19,978 nt of DNA from DTGL01 sp038895395 (GCA_038895395.1 JAWANJ010000014.1:1-19978); one strand, 5' to 3'; shown: positions 1-8,126, counted from the stretch's first letter. The notes: generated by a model not told the origin, from the letters alone. Translations and numbers: made by a program.

Positions 1-613
1 GAGTACCAGGCATAAAAATGGTGTTGAATATTGTGTTAAATGCTGGAAACATATGATATATTGGGAAATATAGAGTACTAAATGAAATCATGAGTATAGT
101 AACACTTTTCCATATTTTTACTTTGAACACTTGAACAAAAACAAATATAATTATGAAGGCTGTTAGGATCCAAGCAAATACTATGCCAAAGGTCATAGGC
201 AAAATAGGATTAAAGTAGGACTCTATTTGAGGAAATGGCATAAAAAAGAGGGCTGGGATTTCAGCTTTTAAGCCAATATAGTCAACAAAGGGAATTACAA
301 TGTGTAAAAACTGTAGTTGAAACAAATATGAAAAAATTTTGTCATATTTAACATTTTCTCCAAATTTTTTCGAAATAAAATGAAGCATAAACGCACCAAA
401 GAAGCACAGGTATATTGGAAAAACTAACATAACAAGTAGTACGTCAAAATCAAAAGAATACCATTTTGGATCCGGTGTTACTTTGATGCATAGTACAACC
501 TCGAGCAAGTTCCTAAAAAGTCCAAGTAGGCCCAAAAAAGATAGGATTATTAGCAAATTCAGAAACTTCCTTTTACTACTAAGCAATGTAGCCAAAGTTA
601 GATTTCTCGCCAT
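1..613 (-). CDS. Multi-pass membrane protein, 5' part only (runs off left edge)
   Basis: Reading the minus strand from an ATG at 613 gives about 204 codons without a stop, continuing past position 1, so the C-terminus is missing. The product starts MARNLTLATLLSS and is strongly hydrophobic. Likely membrane segments are near residues 18-36, 58-80, 92-112 and 140-162, with one more near the visible end. Short Lys-rich stretches such as FKVKIWK separate them. The overall pattern of spaced helices with charged loops resembles Yip1-type or other small archaeal integral membrane proteins, but I see no diagnostic motif and give no function. It is divergent from the radical SAM gene at 704. The open frame and hydrophobicity make it very likely a real gene; the family is unknown. 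Confidence 0.75.
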   Translation of the reverse strand, partial: MARNLTLATLLSSKRKFLNLLIILSFLGLLGLFRNLLEVVLCIKVTPDPKWYSFDFDVLLVMLVFPIYLCFFGAFMLHFISKKFGENVKYDKIFSYLFQLQFLHIVIPFVDYIGLKAEIPALFFMPFPQIESYFNPILPMTFGIVFAWILTAFIIIFVFVQVFKVKIWKSVTILMISFSTLYFPIYHMFPAFNTIFNTIFMPGT

Positions 614-674
614 TGTTGTTAGGATATAAATACAAAAAACATAAAAATAACTTACCCCAAAAGTTCACCTCAAA

Positions 675-683
675 TTTTAAATA
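675..683 (+). promoter_or_regulatory. Archaeal TATA box for the PflX-like gene
   Basis: The sequence TTTTAAATA is centred about 25 nt before the ATG at 704. In archaea transcription starts about 25 nt downstream of the TATA box, so the mRNA would be leaderless or nearly so. The same TTTTAAATA string recurs before other genes in this window (8063, 16674), which supports the reading. No SD site is visible before this ATG. Confidence 0.6.
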
Positions 684-703
684 AAATTATATATACATTT
701 TTT

Positions 704-1606
704 ATGGTTAAAGGATTAGAACAATACGAATCAGTCCTAGAAGGCAAAGCTAAGCCGCGTTATCTTTTGGCAAAATTATCCGGTTTGTTAAATAAAAAAA
801 TAGAGGAAGCAGAGCATATCTTGCGCTCTTGTGAATTTTGTGAAAGAAAATGCAAAGTAAACAGAAAAAATGGTCGGCTTGGTTTTTGCAAGTGTGGTAA
901 AAATGCAAGAGTTTTTGGCGCATTTGTGCATTACGGCGAAGAGCCAGAGCTTGTACCTTCTGCAACTATTTTTTTTGCTGGCTGTACAATGCATTGTGTT
1001 TATTGTCAAAATGCTCCGGACAGTATAAACCCTTCTTTGGGAAGCGCTTGGAGTGAACAAGAGATTGCTAAATGGATCGAATCAATGCATTTCAAAGGCT
1101 GCAAAAACGTAAATTTTGTGGGCGGAGATCCAACCCCTTATTTGTACAACATTATAAAAGCGCTTTCTTATAGCAATGCTCCAATTCCTGTGGTGTGGAA
1201 CTCAAATGCTTATTACAGTGAGAAAACAGCAAGTTTGCTTAAAGGAATAGTTGATGTTTACCTTCTTGATTTTCGTTATTTTAGCAACAAATGTGCTATA
1301 AAATATAGCAACGCTCCAAATTATGTAGAAGCTGCAAAAAGAAATTTTTTGAGCGCATACGCTGATGCAGAGCTTTTAATAAGGTTGCTGGTTATCCCTT
1401 CACACACTGAGTGTTGCGCTAAACCTATCTTAAAATGGATATCTGAAAATTTGGGTAAAGATGTCAGAATCAATATAATGGACCAGTACTGGCCAGCATA
1501 CAAAGCTTATAAGTATTCTGAAATTAACCGTAGGTTGACCACCTCTGAGTTTTACAATGTGCTTGACTACGCAGACGACCTTGGGCTTAAAAATCGCGTT
1601 CCATAA
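704..1606 (+). CDS. Radical SAM protein, PflX / COG1313 type (pyruvate formate-lyase-activating enzyme-related)
   Basis: This 300-residue protein has the radical SAM cluster motif CTMHCVYC (C94, C98, C101) that holds a [4Fe-4S] cluster for S-adenosylmethionine cleavage. An N-terminal cysteine cluster precedes it: C43, C46, C50, then C62 and C64 in CEFCERKCKVNR and GFCKC. This layout, plus the HYGEEP string at 76-81 and IFFAGC at 89-94, is typical of the PflX-like group (COG1313). That group is related to the activating enzyme of pyruvate formate-lyase, but its substrate is not generally known. The ANFVG/NFVGGDP region (around 136-142) probably contributes to SAM binding. The ATG at 704 is chosen because a TATA box sits 25 nt upstream. 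No glycyl radical enzyme lies nearby, so the partner cannot be inferred. Family assignment is firm; function is open. Confidence 0.88.
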   Translation: MVKGLEQYESVLEGKAKPRYLLAKLSGLLNKKIEEAEHILRSCEFCERKCKVNRKNGRLGFCKCGKNARVFGAFVHYGEEPELVPSATIFFAGCTMHCVYCQNAPDSINPSLGSAWSEQEIAKWIESMHFKGCKNVNFVGGDPTPYLYNIIKALSYSNAPIPVVWNSNAYYSEKTASLLKGIVDVYLLDFRYFSNKCAIKYSNAPNYVEAAKRNFLSAYADAELLIRLLVIPSHTECCAKPILKWISENLGKDVRINIMDQYWPAYKAYKYSEINRRLTTSEFYNVLDYADDLGLKNRVP

Positions 1607-1625
1607 ATAAAGTGTTGTTTTAAAT

Positions 1626-1889
1626 TTATGTTCTCCATATTTGAAGCAAATAAATAATTAAAAGTACAAACAAAAATAACAAAACAACTAGCAATAAAGG
1701 AACCAACAAACGCTTGCTTCCAAACATTATTGGAATTGGGCCGATCATCACTATTGCAGCACCTTCTACTTTTGTATCTTTTTCACTAGTTGCGCTTAGT
1801 ATTACTGAAACTGCGCTAATGGTTAAACCAAAAATTATTAAAAGAATCCCCAAAATGAAAAGTTTTTCAGCACCTAACACACCTAGCAT
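1626..1889 (-). CDS. DUF131 family small membrane protein
   Basis: An 87-residue protein with two clear hydrophobic segments (about residues 9-30 and 62-83). Between them lies VEGAAIVMIGPIPIMFGS, the hallmark of the archaeal DUF131 family (TIGR00304). The family is widespread in archaea and has no established role. The short polar linker between the helices (ATSEKDTK, about 33-40) should face one side of the membrane. The ATG at 1889 is preceded by AAAGGTTAGTAT, a weak SD-like AGGT. The gene is convergent with the PflX-like gene, whose stop lies about 17 nt away, and follows the DUF763 gene on the same strand, 33 nt after its end. The recognisable central motif makes this a firm family call. 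Confidence 0.88.
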   Translation of the reverse strand: MLGVLGAEKLFILGILLIIFGLTISAVSVILSATSEKDTKVEGAAIVMIGPIPIMFGSKRLLVPLLLVVLLFLFVLLIIYLLQIWRT

Positions 1890-1922
1890 ATACTAACCTT
1901 TAAGTTAAAAATTTATTAAAAT

Positions 1923-3053
1923 TTAAACAAATTTTTTCAAATTATTGTTTTTCTTTGTTTTTTCCTTACTTACTAATTCTTTCAATCTTTTGATTGCTTT
2001 AATCTTTTCATAGTTGTTTATTCTGGCCTGCTTCACAGCATCATTAAGTACTTCGATCACTTCATCCATAACATCTATTTTCACAGGAAATGGTACGCCA
2101 TCTTTTCCACCAACGGTAAAGCTATATTTTACCGGATCTTTCCAATCAGCTCTGCTTCCATAAACAAGCTCGGATATAAGCGCCAGCGCTCTAACAGTGT
2201 TTGGCCCAATACCTTTTATTCCGAGAAATTCTTCGTAGTTCATAGGCTGAAATTCATATGCTTTTCTTATCGCATCCCAATTTATTTCTTTTGGCATAAA
2301 AAGCATTTCTTTGCTAAAAACCGAATTCCAGTTTGTCAGAGTTTTTTGACCTGATAAAAGAAGAAAAGCACTGTTAAGATTTTCTGGGTTATCCTTTACA
2401 AGATCAAGCGTAATTTTTTTGTTTTCCCTGCTTTCTTTTGCTGTAAGATTCAAAACAAGCTCTTTTCTTTCATTGCAGCATATGGCTTTATGTGGTTCTT
2501 CGTCAAAGCTTTTAACCTTAGAACTTTCCCAGTGATATCTTCTTGCATAACCACTTTTTTCATTCATCCCTTGCTGTACTACTGCCCAATGCCCTTTTTC
2601 ATCGAAAAAAATGCAATGGTGATATAGCTTGTATGAATCCTGCAATGCAACATTATCAACCTTTGCACTCATCCTGCTTGCGTAAACAAGTTCTTCAGTT
2701 TTTGATTCATTTAAACCAATTTTTTCGCTAAGCTCTACTATCTGCCCGGGTGTTTTCTTTGATACCTTGCCTTTGCCGCCTGCTATTGCTATTCCTAAAT
2801 CCTCTTTATTCAAAGCTTCTTTCAATGCACCGCATGTTGTTGTGGTTAGCCCGCTTGAATGCCAGTCAAAACCTAGCACGCAACCCAAAGCTTGAAACCA
2901 AAATGGATCTGAAATCTTTTCTAAAAAACCTTCTGTGCCAAATTCTAAAACAAGAACATTGCTTATTTCTCTTGCTAAAGCCACCATTCTTTTAAATAGC
3001 CACGCTGGCGCTTTGCCATAGTGTAGAGGGAGCTCTGCATAGCTTAACTCCAT
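1923..3053 (-). CDS. DUF763 family protein
   Basis: This 376-residue protein begins MELSYAELPLHYGKAPAWLF, which matches the conserved start of DUF763 (COG1415). I therefore prefer the ATG at 3053 to the one six codons upstream at 3071. Other recognisable parts are FGTEGFLEKISDPFWFQALG (about 38-57), GLTTTTCGALKEAL (about 68-81) and GKGKVSKKTPGQ (about 93-104). Near residues 272-288, MNYEEFLGIKGIGPNTVRAL is a helix-hairpin-helix-like stretch, suggesting nucleic-acid contact. The last 30 residues are Lys-rich. DUF763 occurs in archaea and some thermophilic bacteria; no biochemical role is established to my knowledge, and a nucleic-acid role is only an inference from the hairpin. It is divergent from purB. 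Confidence 0.88.
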   Translation of the reverse strand: MELSYAELPLHYGKAPAWLFKRMVALAREISNVLVLEFGTEGFLEKISDPFWFQALGCVLGFDWHSSGLTTTTCGALKEALNKEDLGIAIAGGKGKVSKKTPGQIVELSEKIGLNESKTEELVYASRMSAKVDNVALQDSYKLYHHCIFFDEKGHWAVVQQGMNEKSGYARRYHWESSKVKSFDEEPHKAICCNERKELVLNLTAKESRENKKITLDLVKDNPENLNSAFLLLSGQKTLTNWNSVFSKEMLFMPKEINWDAIRKAYEFQPMNYEEFLGIKGIGPNTVRALALISELVYGSRADWKDPVKYSFTVGGKDGVPFPVKIDVMDEVIEVLNDAVKQARINNYEKIKAIKRLKELVSKEKTKKNNNLKKFV

Positions 3054-3182
3054 AAATAAAATCAAAAACATTCGGCCAAAAAGGCTTTTGCTACGTTGGT
3101 TCCGGTGTTATTTTTAATGGTGCTTGAAAGCAGTTAAACATCCAATAAAATTTTAATTGGTTTGTGGTTGTATTTTTAAAGC

Positions 3183-4565
3183 ATGAACAAATTTGAGTTT
3201 TTAAGTCCCATCGACTTTCGTTATATGCAAGATGATTTAAAAGAAAAGGCTACAAAATACCTTTCGGAAGAGGCAAAGATAAAGCACGAGCTTGAAGTTG
3301 AGATTGCTTACATAAGAGCTCTTTCTTTTTTCGGTTTTTGCAAAAAAGAGACATATAAGGAAGTAAAAAAAGCAGCTAAAAAGATAAACGCCGAAATGGT
3401 TTATGCCGAAGAAGCCAAAGTGAAGCACGAAACAAAAGCATTGGTCAACATTCTGTCTGCTAATGTGAGCAAAAAATCTAAAAGATTTATTCATCTGGGT
3501 CTTACAAGCTGCGACGTGCTTGACACCGCAAATGCTTTGCGTTATAAACGTTACACCGAAAAAGTTATACTGCCTGAAGCTAAAGAACTTTTAAGAACAC
3601 TTATCAAATTATCGCTTCGTTACAAAAAAACCTTGCAGATTGGCAGAACTCATGGCCAGCACGCTGAGCCAATAACATTTGGCTTTTTTTTGGCACAGTA
3701 TGTTTCTAGGTTGGGAAACAGGGTTTTGACAATAGAAAGCGCTTGCTCAAAATTATGTGGTAAAATCTCTGGTGCAGTAGGAGCATACAATGCCATATCG
3801 CTATTTTGTGATGATCCATTAAAACTAGAAGAAAAAACACTTTCCTACTTAGGCCTCAAACCATCTGAAAGTTCTACACAAATATTGCCAAGAGAATTTT
3901 TTGTGGACCTAATGCATGCAAATCTATCAATGCTAGGCGTTGTTGCAAATTTGGCCGATGACCTAAGGCATCTTCAAAGAAGTGAAATAGCTGAAATTGC
4001 AGAGTGCTTCAAATCTCAACAGGTTGGTAGCTCTGCTATGCCCCATAAACGAAACCCGATTAGCTTTGAAAACATAAAAAGTATTTGGAAGGCTTTTTGC
4101 CCTAGGATGATTACTGTGTACATGGACCAAATCAGCGAGCATCAAAGAGACCTTACAAACTCTGCAAGCGAACGTTTCTTGCCTGAACTTTTGTTTGCTT
4201 GCACTTACGCTTTAAGGCAGATGAGAAAAACTCTTGAAAATCTTTATATAGACGAAGTTAAAATGTGGGAAAACTTGAAGAAAAGTGATCAGAAGATTGC
4301 ATCTGAAGCATTGTATGTCCTGTTAGCTCTTCATGGTGTTGAAAATGCCCATGAAAAGGTAAAGCGTTTGCTTTTTAATACGCCAGAAAAAATTTCTTTA
4401 TTAGAAGCCGCTCTAAAAGATAAAGAGCTTTCAGTTTATCTTAGAAAGATTCCAAATGAAAAAATTTCTTATATTAAATCACCAGAAAAGTATGTTGGCA
4501 TAGCAGAGCAGAAGACACAAAAGATATGTAATGCTTGGAAAAAAAGGTTGGGGGTAAAATGCTAA
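3183..4565 (+). CDS. purB: Adenylosuccinate lyase
   Basis: This enzyme acts twice in purine synthesis. It releases fumarate from SAICAR, and from adenylosuccinate to give AMP. The 460-residue protein carries the superfamily signature SSAMPHKRNP near 283-292, on the flexible loop with the catalytic serine. It also has GRTHGQHAEPITFG near 154-167, with the catalytic histidine region, and TSCDVLDTANALR near 108-120. The N-terminus SPIDFRY fits the family. Length is normal. The start at 3183 lies about 28 nt after a weak TATA-like TTTTAATTG (3151-3159), so translation is probably leaderless. Its stop overlaps the start of cysS by 7 nt, so the two are surely co-transcribed. purA, the preceding step to AMP, lies at 9868-11121 on the other strand. 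Confidence 0.97.
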   Translation: MNKFEFLSPIDFRYMQDDLKEKATKYLSEEAKIKHELEVEIAYIRALSFFGFCKKETYKEVKKAAKKINAEMVYAEEAKVKHETKALVNILSANVSKKSKRFIHLGLTSCDVLDTANALRYKRYTEKVILPEAKELLRTLIKLSLRYKKTLQIGRTHGQHAEPITFGFFLAQYVSRLGNRVLTIESACSKLCGKISGAVGAYNAISLFCDDPLKLEEKTLSYLGLKPSESSTQILPREFFVDLMHANLSMLGVVANLADDLRHLQRSEIAEIAECFKSQQVGSSAMPHKRNPISFENIKSIWKAFCPRMITVYMDQISEHQRDLTNSASERFLPELLFACTYALRQMRKTLENLYIDEVKMWENLKKSDQKIASEALYVLLALHGVENAHEKVKRLLFNTPEKISLLEAALKDKELSVYLRKIPNEKISYIKSPEKYVGIAEQKTQKICNAWKKRLGVKC

Positions 4566-5965
4566 GAGTTCACAATACTTTGGGAGACAAAAAAGTGCCT
4601 TTTAAACCAAACAAAGCAGGCATTGTTAGGATGTATGTATGTGGCCCTACAGTTTATGGTCCAGCGCACATAGGTCATGCAAGAACCTATGTGGCCTTTG
4701 ACATAATAAGGCGCTACCTTGAATGGAAGGGTTTTCAAGTGAAGTTAGTGGTAAACATAACAGATGTACATGATGATATGATAAAAGTTGCAAACGAACA
4801 AAATACAACAATATTTGAGCTATCAAAACGCTATACTGAACTTTTTTTTAAAGACATGAAAGCTCTCAAAATAAAAGAAGCAAGTTTTTACCCAAAGGTT
4901 AGCGAAGAAATACCATCAATAATTGAAACAATAAAGCTCTTGGAAGAAAAAGGCTATGCCTATGAAACTGCAGATGGTATCTACTTTGATATAAGTAAAT
5001 TCAAGGGTTATGGTAAACTTTCTGGTGTCAAAACAAAGGAATCAATCACTGGTACAAGGGTTGCTACAGACAAATATGACAAAAAAAAGGTTCAAGACTT
5101 TGCTTTATGGAAAAAGGCAAAGCCATCTGAACCTTATTGGGAAAGCCCCTGGGGTAAAGGTAGGCCAGGTTGGCATATAGAATGTTCCACTATGAGCTCA
5201 AAGTATCTTGGGCTTCCCATAGACATACACGGCGGCGCAGTTGATCTGATCTTTCCACACCACGAAAATGAAATTGCTCAAAGCGAGGCAGCATATGGAA
5301 TAAAACCTTTTGTAAAATATTGGCTCCACACAGGTTTCTTAACAATTAACGGACAAAAAATGAGCAAAAGCTTGGGAAACTATATTAGTGTACCAGAACT
5401 TTTAGCCAATACTGATGCAAGTGTTTTCAGGTTTTTTATTGCAACTCGCCACTACAGAAGTAAAGTTGACTTCTCAAAAGAAGCAATGGAACATGCAAAA
5501 AATACCTTGGATAGACTAAATGATTTTATCCAAAGGCTTTACTCTGTAGAAGGTGGGGCTAATAACAAAGAGTGCTCTTTGATGGTTGCTTTAGCAAAGA
5601 AAGAATTTGAAAAAGCTATGGATGATGATTTTAACACGCCTTTAGCATGGAAATCTATTTTTGTTCTAGAGAACAAAGTTAACAGTTTTTTGAGCAAAGA
5701 AGCTTTTTCAAAGGAAAATGCTGAAGAGGTTATAAAATTTTTAAAGGAAATAAACACAATCTTTGATGTGCTTGATACTGAAAAAAAATCAGATGAGATT
5801 TCTAATGAAGATAAAGAACTCATACTATATAGGGAAAAATTAAGAAAGGAAAGGAAATTTAAGGAGGCAGATGAGATAAGAGAAAAGCTTGCTGCAAAGG
5901 GCATAATGATATTTGATACCCCACAAGGACCCAAATGGAAGTTAGAAAGAAAAACAAAAATTTAG
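4559..5965 (+). CDS. cysS: Cysteinyl-tRNA synthetase
   Basis: A class I aminoacyl-tRNA synthetase that charges tRNA-Cys. The 468-residue protein has the HIGH motif within GPAHIGHAR (about 36-39) and KMSKS near 266-270. It has the zinc ligands expected of CysRS: the first cysteine in YVCGPTVYG, the cysteine in GWHIECSTMS and the HHENE string in FPHHENEIAQSE. The start is set at 4559 (MLRVHNTLGDKKVPF), which matches the family's N-terminus. Eight more in-frame codons exist upstream but are unlikely. A GGGGGT stretch just before the ATG can serve as SD. The ATG overlaps the purB stop by 7 nt, so translation may be coupled. The C-terminal helical domain (RKERKFKEADEIREKL, about 430-445) is complete. 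The stop overlaps the convergent membrane gene by 4 nt. Confidence 0.97.
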   Translation: MLRVHNTLGDKKVPFKPNKAGIVRMYVCGPTVYGPAHIGHARTYVAFDIIRRYLEWKGFQVKLVVNITDVHDDMIKVANEQNTTIFELSKRYTELFFKDMKALKIKEASFYPKVSEEIPSIIETIKLLEEKGYAYETADGIYFDISKFKGYGKLSGVKTKESITGTRVATDKYDKKKVQDFALWKKAKPSEPYWESPWGKGRPGWHIECSTMSSKYLGLPIDIHGGAVDLIFPHHENEIAQSEAAYGIKPFVKYWLHTGFLTINGQKMSKSLGNYISVPELLANTDASVFRFFIATRHYRSKVDFSKEAMEHAKNTLDRLNDFIQRLYSVEGGANNKECSLMVALAKKEFEKAMDDDFNTPLAWKSIFVLENKVNSFLSKEAFSKENAEEVIKFLKEINTIFDVLDTEKKSDEISNEDKELILYREKLRKERKFKEADEIREKLAAKGIMIFDTPQGPKWKLERKTKI

Positions 5966-6636
5966 AGATGTATTACAAAAGCAAGAAGCATGGCCAAAAT
6001 AATGGGTGCATTTAATAAATAAACAACTAGTGCTTTCAAATAACTGATTTTTGCAGCTTGCTTTATTGTTAGAAATGGATAGATAAAAAACATGTATAAC
6101 ATGCATATGGCTGAAAGGATAACTGCCACAATTGCAAAATTATAAAAATTAGATAGCTCCGCTTCACTTATTTTATACTTTGCTATAGTCTCAGCAAAAT
6201 TCGGTCCAAACAGATCTTCTGCATTGTTGTTTCTGGCATTTCTACGAAGTTCAGTTACCATTGAAAGTATTTTAGGTGATGAATAAAATACGAGAAAAGA
6301 TACACACATTATAACAGCAAGAAACAACCATGAAAAAGAAATTGCTGNNNNNNNNNNCAAAATAGAATTAAACTTTCCCTTTAAATCTTTTGTGTTAACC
6401 AAAAAAGCAAAAAAGTAGATTGATGATGAAATACAAATCCAAGCAAAATAACTTGCACCAATTTTTTTTATGATATCAAAAATATCTAAAGGAATGCCTG
6501 TTATTAAGTTAAACAATACGTAAAGTACGCCAGGTATAATAACTATTATAAAAGCTTTTTTAAAGTCGGGTTTAGAAATAGCAACATCTATGGTTTTTTT
6601 AGGATTTATGAACATTGCTATCGGGTTTATCTGCAT
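5962..6636 (-). CDS. Yip1-like membrane protein, interrupted by an assembly gap
   Basis: A membrane protein of about 224 residues, starting MQINPIAMFINPKKT. It has roughly five hydrophobic segments: about 30-48, 63-82, 96-118, 165-187 and 203-222. The N-terminal MFxNPKKT pattern followed by a helical bundle resembles Yip1-domain proteins common in archaea, whose role is poorly known. Ten Ns at 6348-6357 fall in the coding region around residues 94-97. The frame happens to stay open across them, but ten Ns is a conventional placeholder, so the real length and frame may differ. The ATG at 6636 is preferred over a TTG three codons upstream. It is divergent from the RibL-like gene and shares a palindromic TATA region with it (6667-6674). 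Family call is tentative. Confidence 0.7.
   Translation of the reverse strand: MQINPIAMFINPKKTIDVAISKPDFKKAFIIVIIPGVLYVLFNLITGIPLDIFDIIKKIGASYFAWICISSSIYFFAFLVNTKDLKGKFNSILXXXXAISFSWLFLAVIMCVSFLVFYSSPKILSMVTELRRNARNNNAEDLFGPNFAETIAKYKISEAELSNFYNFAIVAVILSAICMLYMFFIYPFLTIKQAAKISYLKALVVYLLNAPIILAMLLAFVIHL
6348..6357. other. Run of 10 Ns (assembly or scaffold gap)
   Basis: Exactly ten unknown bases lie inside the Yip1-like gene. A round number suggests a placeholder for a gap of unknown size. Sequence on either side keeps the same character, so both flanks probably belong to one genome, but this is not proven. Confidence 0.97.
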
Positions 6637-6666
6637 TGTTACCAATTAAAATTATACTTAACATTT

Positions 6667-6674
6667 ATTTAAAT
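6667..6674. promoter_or_regulatory. Palindromic TATA element shared by divergent genes
   Basis: ATTTAAAT is a perfect palindrome lying between the Yip1-like gene (minus, ATG at 6636) and the RibL-like gene (plus, ATG at 6697). Its centre is about 26 nt from the plus-strand ATG, ideal for a leaderless transcript, and about 34 nt from the minus-strand ATG, leaving a leader of roughly 8 nt. One TBP site may therefore serve both directions. Confidence 0.5.
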
Positions 6675-6696
6675 CTATCCTCAAAAAAATTAGTTA

Positions 6697-7164
6697 ATGC
6701 GACAAAAAAAGATTGTGATGGCTTTTGGTACCTTCGATTTTCTTCATGCTGGGCATTTGTACTATTTAAAGAAGGCAAAAAGTTTCGGGGATAAACTAAT
6801 AGTGGTGGTATCAAGAGACAAAAACGCCAAAAGAGTAAAAGGCACACCAGCAATTCATGACGAAAGAGAACGTCTCAAGCTGGTAAAAGCTTTGCGTTTT
6901 GTTGATCTGGCTGTTCTTGGAAAAAGAGGCAAGAACTTCTTTGAAGTTTTGATTAAATACAAGCCTGATATTATAGCGTTAGGATATGACCAAGAAGTAG
7001 ACACTCACGAATTGGAAGATTTCATCAAAAAACACAAACTCAAGTCAAAAATAGTCAAGATTAAGGCTTACAAACCACATCTTTTCAAGAGTTCAAAAAT
7101 AAAAAAAGCCCTTTACGAAAACACCAATTCTTTTATTCTGCAATTGGGTAAAGACATATTATGA
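6697..7164 (+). CDS. ribL: Cytidylyltransferase-family protein, probable archaeal FAD synthase (RibL-like)
   Basis: This 155-residue protein is a nucleotidyltransferase of the HxGH group. VMAFGTFDFLHAGHLYYL places HAGH at residues 17-20, and FKSSKIKKAL near 130-139 corresponds to the second nucleotide-binding motif (usually ISSTKI). The ALGYDQ stretch near 106-111 is also typical. In archaea, proteins of this size and motif set include RibL, which transfers AMP to FMN to make FAD. Close relatives make other nucleotide-activated alcohols such as CDP-glycerol, so the substrate is inferred. ALxYDQ-type and DTHELEDF elements favour RibL over glycerol-phosphate enzymes, which lack them as I recall. 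The TATA box 26 nt upstream suggests a leaderless transcript. It is convergent with the GNAT gene. Confidence 0.8.
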   Translation: MRQKKIVMAFGTFDFLHAGHLYYLKKAKSFGDKLIVVVSRDKNAKRVKGTPAIHDERERLKLVKALRFVDLAVLGKRGKNFFEVLIKYKPDIIALGYDQEVDTHELEDFIKKHKLKSKIVKIKAYKPHLFKSSKIKKALYENTNSFILQLGKDIL

Positions 7165-7176
7165 AAATTTTTTCAC

Positions 7177-7638
7177 CTATTTTATGTCTTTCACAACAGT
7201 AACGAATTTTTCGTCACAACTTTTTTCTTTGAACTGGTTTGTAGCTCCGCAAAATACCTTAAAACCAAGCTTCTTGAAAATTCTCAATGAAGCAGCATTT
7301 TTTTCACTTACCTGTGAAATTACTTTTTTAGTGTTATGTTTTAAGTTAGAAAGAGCATACTTTACTACTTCAGTTCCAATGCCTTTATTTCTATGCTGAG
7401 AAGCAACTATTAATGATTGCAATTTAGCAACTTTCATATCACCAATATAGTTATACCTAACAAGGATATGGCCAACAATCTCGTTGTCTATTTTAGCGAC
7501 AAATCGTATTTCATTTTCACTGAAAAAGCTTCTTATGACACGCTTTTTTGTTAGCTCGTAACCCCAATGGGGAAAAAGTTTTGATATTCCATCAACGTCT
7601 TCAATTTTTGCCTTACTTATCTCTAGATTTTGCGCCAT
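7177..7638 (-). CDS. GNAT-family N-acetyltransferase
   Basis: A 153-residue GCN5-related acyltransferase. Motif A, which binds the pyrophosphate of acetyl-CoA, is SLIVASQHRNKGIGTEVVKYAL near 86-107, with the R/QxxGxG core as HRNKGIG. Motif B appears as VSEKNAASLRIFKKLGFKV near 121-139. The upstream strand FVAKIDNEIVGHILVRYN also fits the fold. The acceptor substrate cannot be read from sequence. The ATG at 7638 is preferred over a GTG two codons upstream. It overlaps the end of the upstream protease gene by 26 nt, so the two must share a transcript. That links this acetyltransferase to the RimK-like module next door. A free-standing housekeeping role is also possible. Confidence 0.88.
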   Translation of the reverse strand: MAQNLEISKAKIEDVDGISKLFPHWGYELTKKRVIRSFFSENEIRFVAKIDNEIVGHILVRYNYIGDMKVAKLQSLIVASQHRNKGIGTEVVKYALSNLKHNTKKVISQVSEKNAASLRIFKKLGFKVFCGATNQFKEKSCDEKFVTVVKDIK

Positions 7639-8035
7639 CTTCACTCTCTTTTTCTTCTGGGCTTTTTTCTATTTCTATCACAAAATCTTTGTCTATGAAA
7701 TCTCTACCCACAAGTACTGGTAATTTCATACCCTGGCGGTCAGCCAAAGTAAAAAGTATCTTCTTCCTTTTTCCACACATTTCTAAAAAGCCTTCTACAA
7801 TTGGCCTGCGCACATATCCTTTTGGGTCTGTTTTGCTTTTTATCCTTATAACACCAACTATGGGTCCAAGGCCGGCTTTGGCTGCAATTCTTAAATCAAT
7901 GCTTGATCTTGATGCGCCAGTGTCTAACAAAGCCAGTGTTTCGACAGTCTTTTTTTTACCCTTTATTTTGACATTTTGGACAAGTCCAAAAATTTTCCTC
8001 TTCTTACCTGCAAAAGTGCCATTTTTTTTGCCCAT
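7613..8035 (-). CDS. Retropepsin-like aspartyl protease of the RimK-associated family (PF05618/COG4067)
   Basis: This 140-residue protein has the aspartyl-protease signature TLALLDTGASRSSID, with the likely catalytic aspartate at D38. A second conserved part, LPVLVGRDFIDKDFVIEIEKS (about 105-125), is characteristic of the family often annotated as ATP-dependent zinc protease. That name is misleading, since the DTGA motif points to a dimeric retropepsin fold. Members are known to sit beside RimK-like ATP-grasp ligases, and here two such ligases lie immediately divergent from it across a 91-nt spacer. A plausible role is trimming amino acids added by the ligase, but this is inference. The C-terminal tail (about 126-140) is charged and probably disordered. 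It overlaps the GNAT gene. Confidence 0.82.
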   Translation of the reverse strand: MGKKNGTFAGKKRKIFGLVQNVKIKGKKKTVETLALLDTGASRSSIDLRIAAKAGLGPIVGVIRIKSKTDPKGYVRRPIVEGFLEMCGKRKKILFTLADRQGMKLPVLVGRDFIDKDFVIEIEKSPEEKESEDGAKSRDK

Positions 8036-8061
8036 AGCGAGAATAAGTAAAAATCAAAAAC

Positions 8062-8071
8062 TTTTTAAATA
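8062..8071. promoter_or_regulatory. TATA box in the protease / ATP-grasp divergent spacer
   Basis: TTTTTAAATA lies between the minus-strand protease ATG (8035, about 32 nt away) and the plus-strand ATP-grasp gene. Its reverse complement TATTTAAAAA is also a fair TATA box. On the plus strand it predicts a start of transcription near 8093, leaving a leader of about 34 nt that contains the SD site at 8113-8119. An ATG directly after the box (8073) would lie upstream of this transcription start and so cannot be the start codon. Confidence 0.5.
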
Positions 8072-8112
8072 AATGAGGGGAATACATATTCACATATATT
8101 TAGTTTTTTTAT

Positions 8113-8119
8113 GGTGGGA
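8113..8119 (+). promoter_or_regulatory. Shine-Dalgarno site setting the start of the first ATP-grasp gene
   Basis: GGTGGGA lies 7 nt before the ATG at 8127 and resembles the archaeal SD consensus GGTGAT. It supports 8127 rather than the upstream in-frame ATG at 8073. Confidence 0.6.
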
Positions 8120-8126
8120 TTTCACA

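Noticed and set aside
1714..1896. 60-codon plus-strand open frame
   Set aside because: It is antisense to the DUF131 gene, whose protein motif is clear; no domain or start signal.
5539..5934. 131-codon minus-strand open frame
   Set aside because: It lies opposite the C-terminal part of cysS and is Ser/Phe-rich, as expected for the antisense of Lys/Glu-rich coding sequence.
7548..8072. 174-codon plus-strand open frame
   Set aside because: Antisense to the retropepsin-like gene and the GNAT gene start, both of which have clear motifs.
8073..8126. Upstream ATG for the first ATP-grasp gene
   Set aside because: It abuts the TATA box and would be upstream of the transcript start; SD evidence favours 8127.
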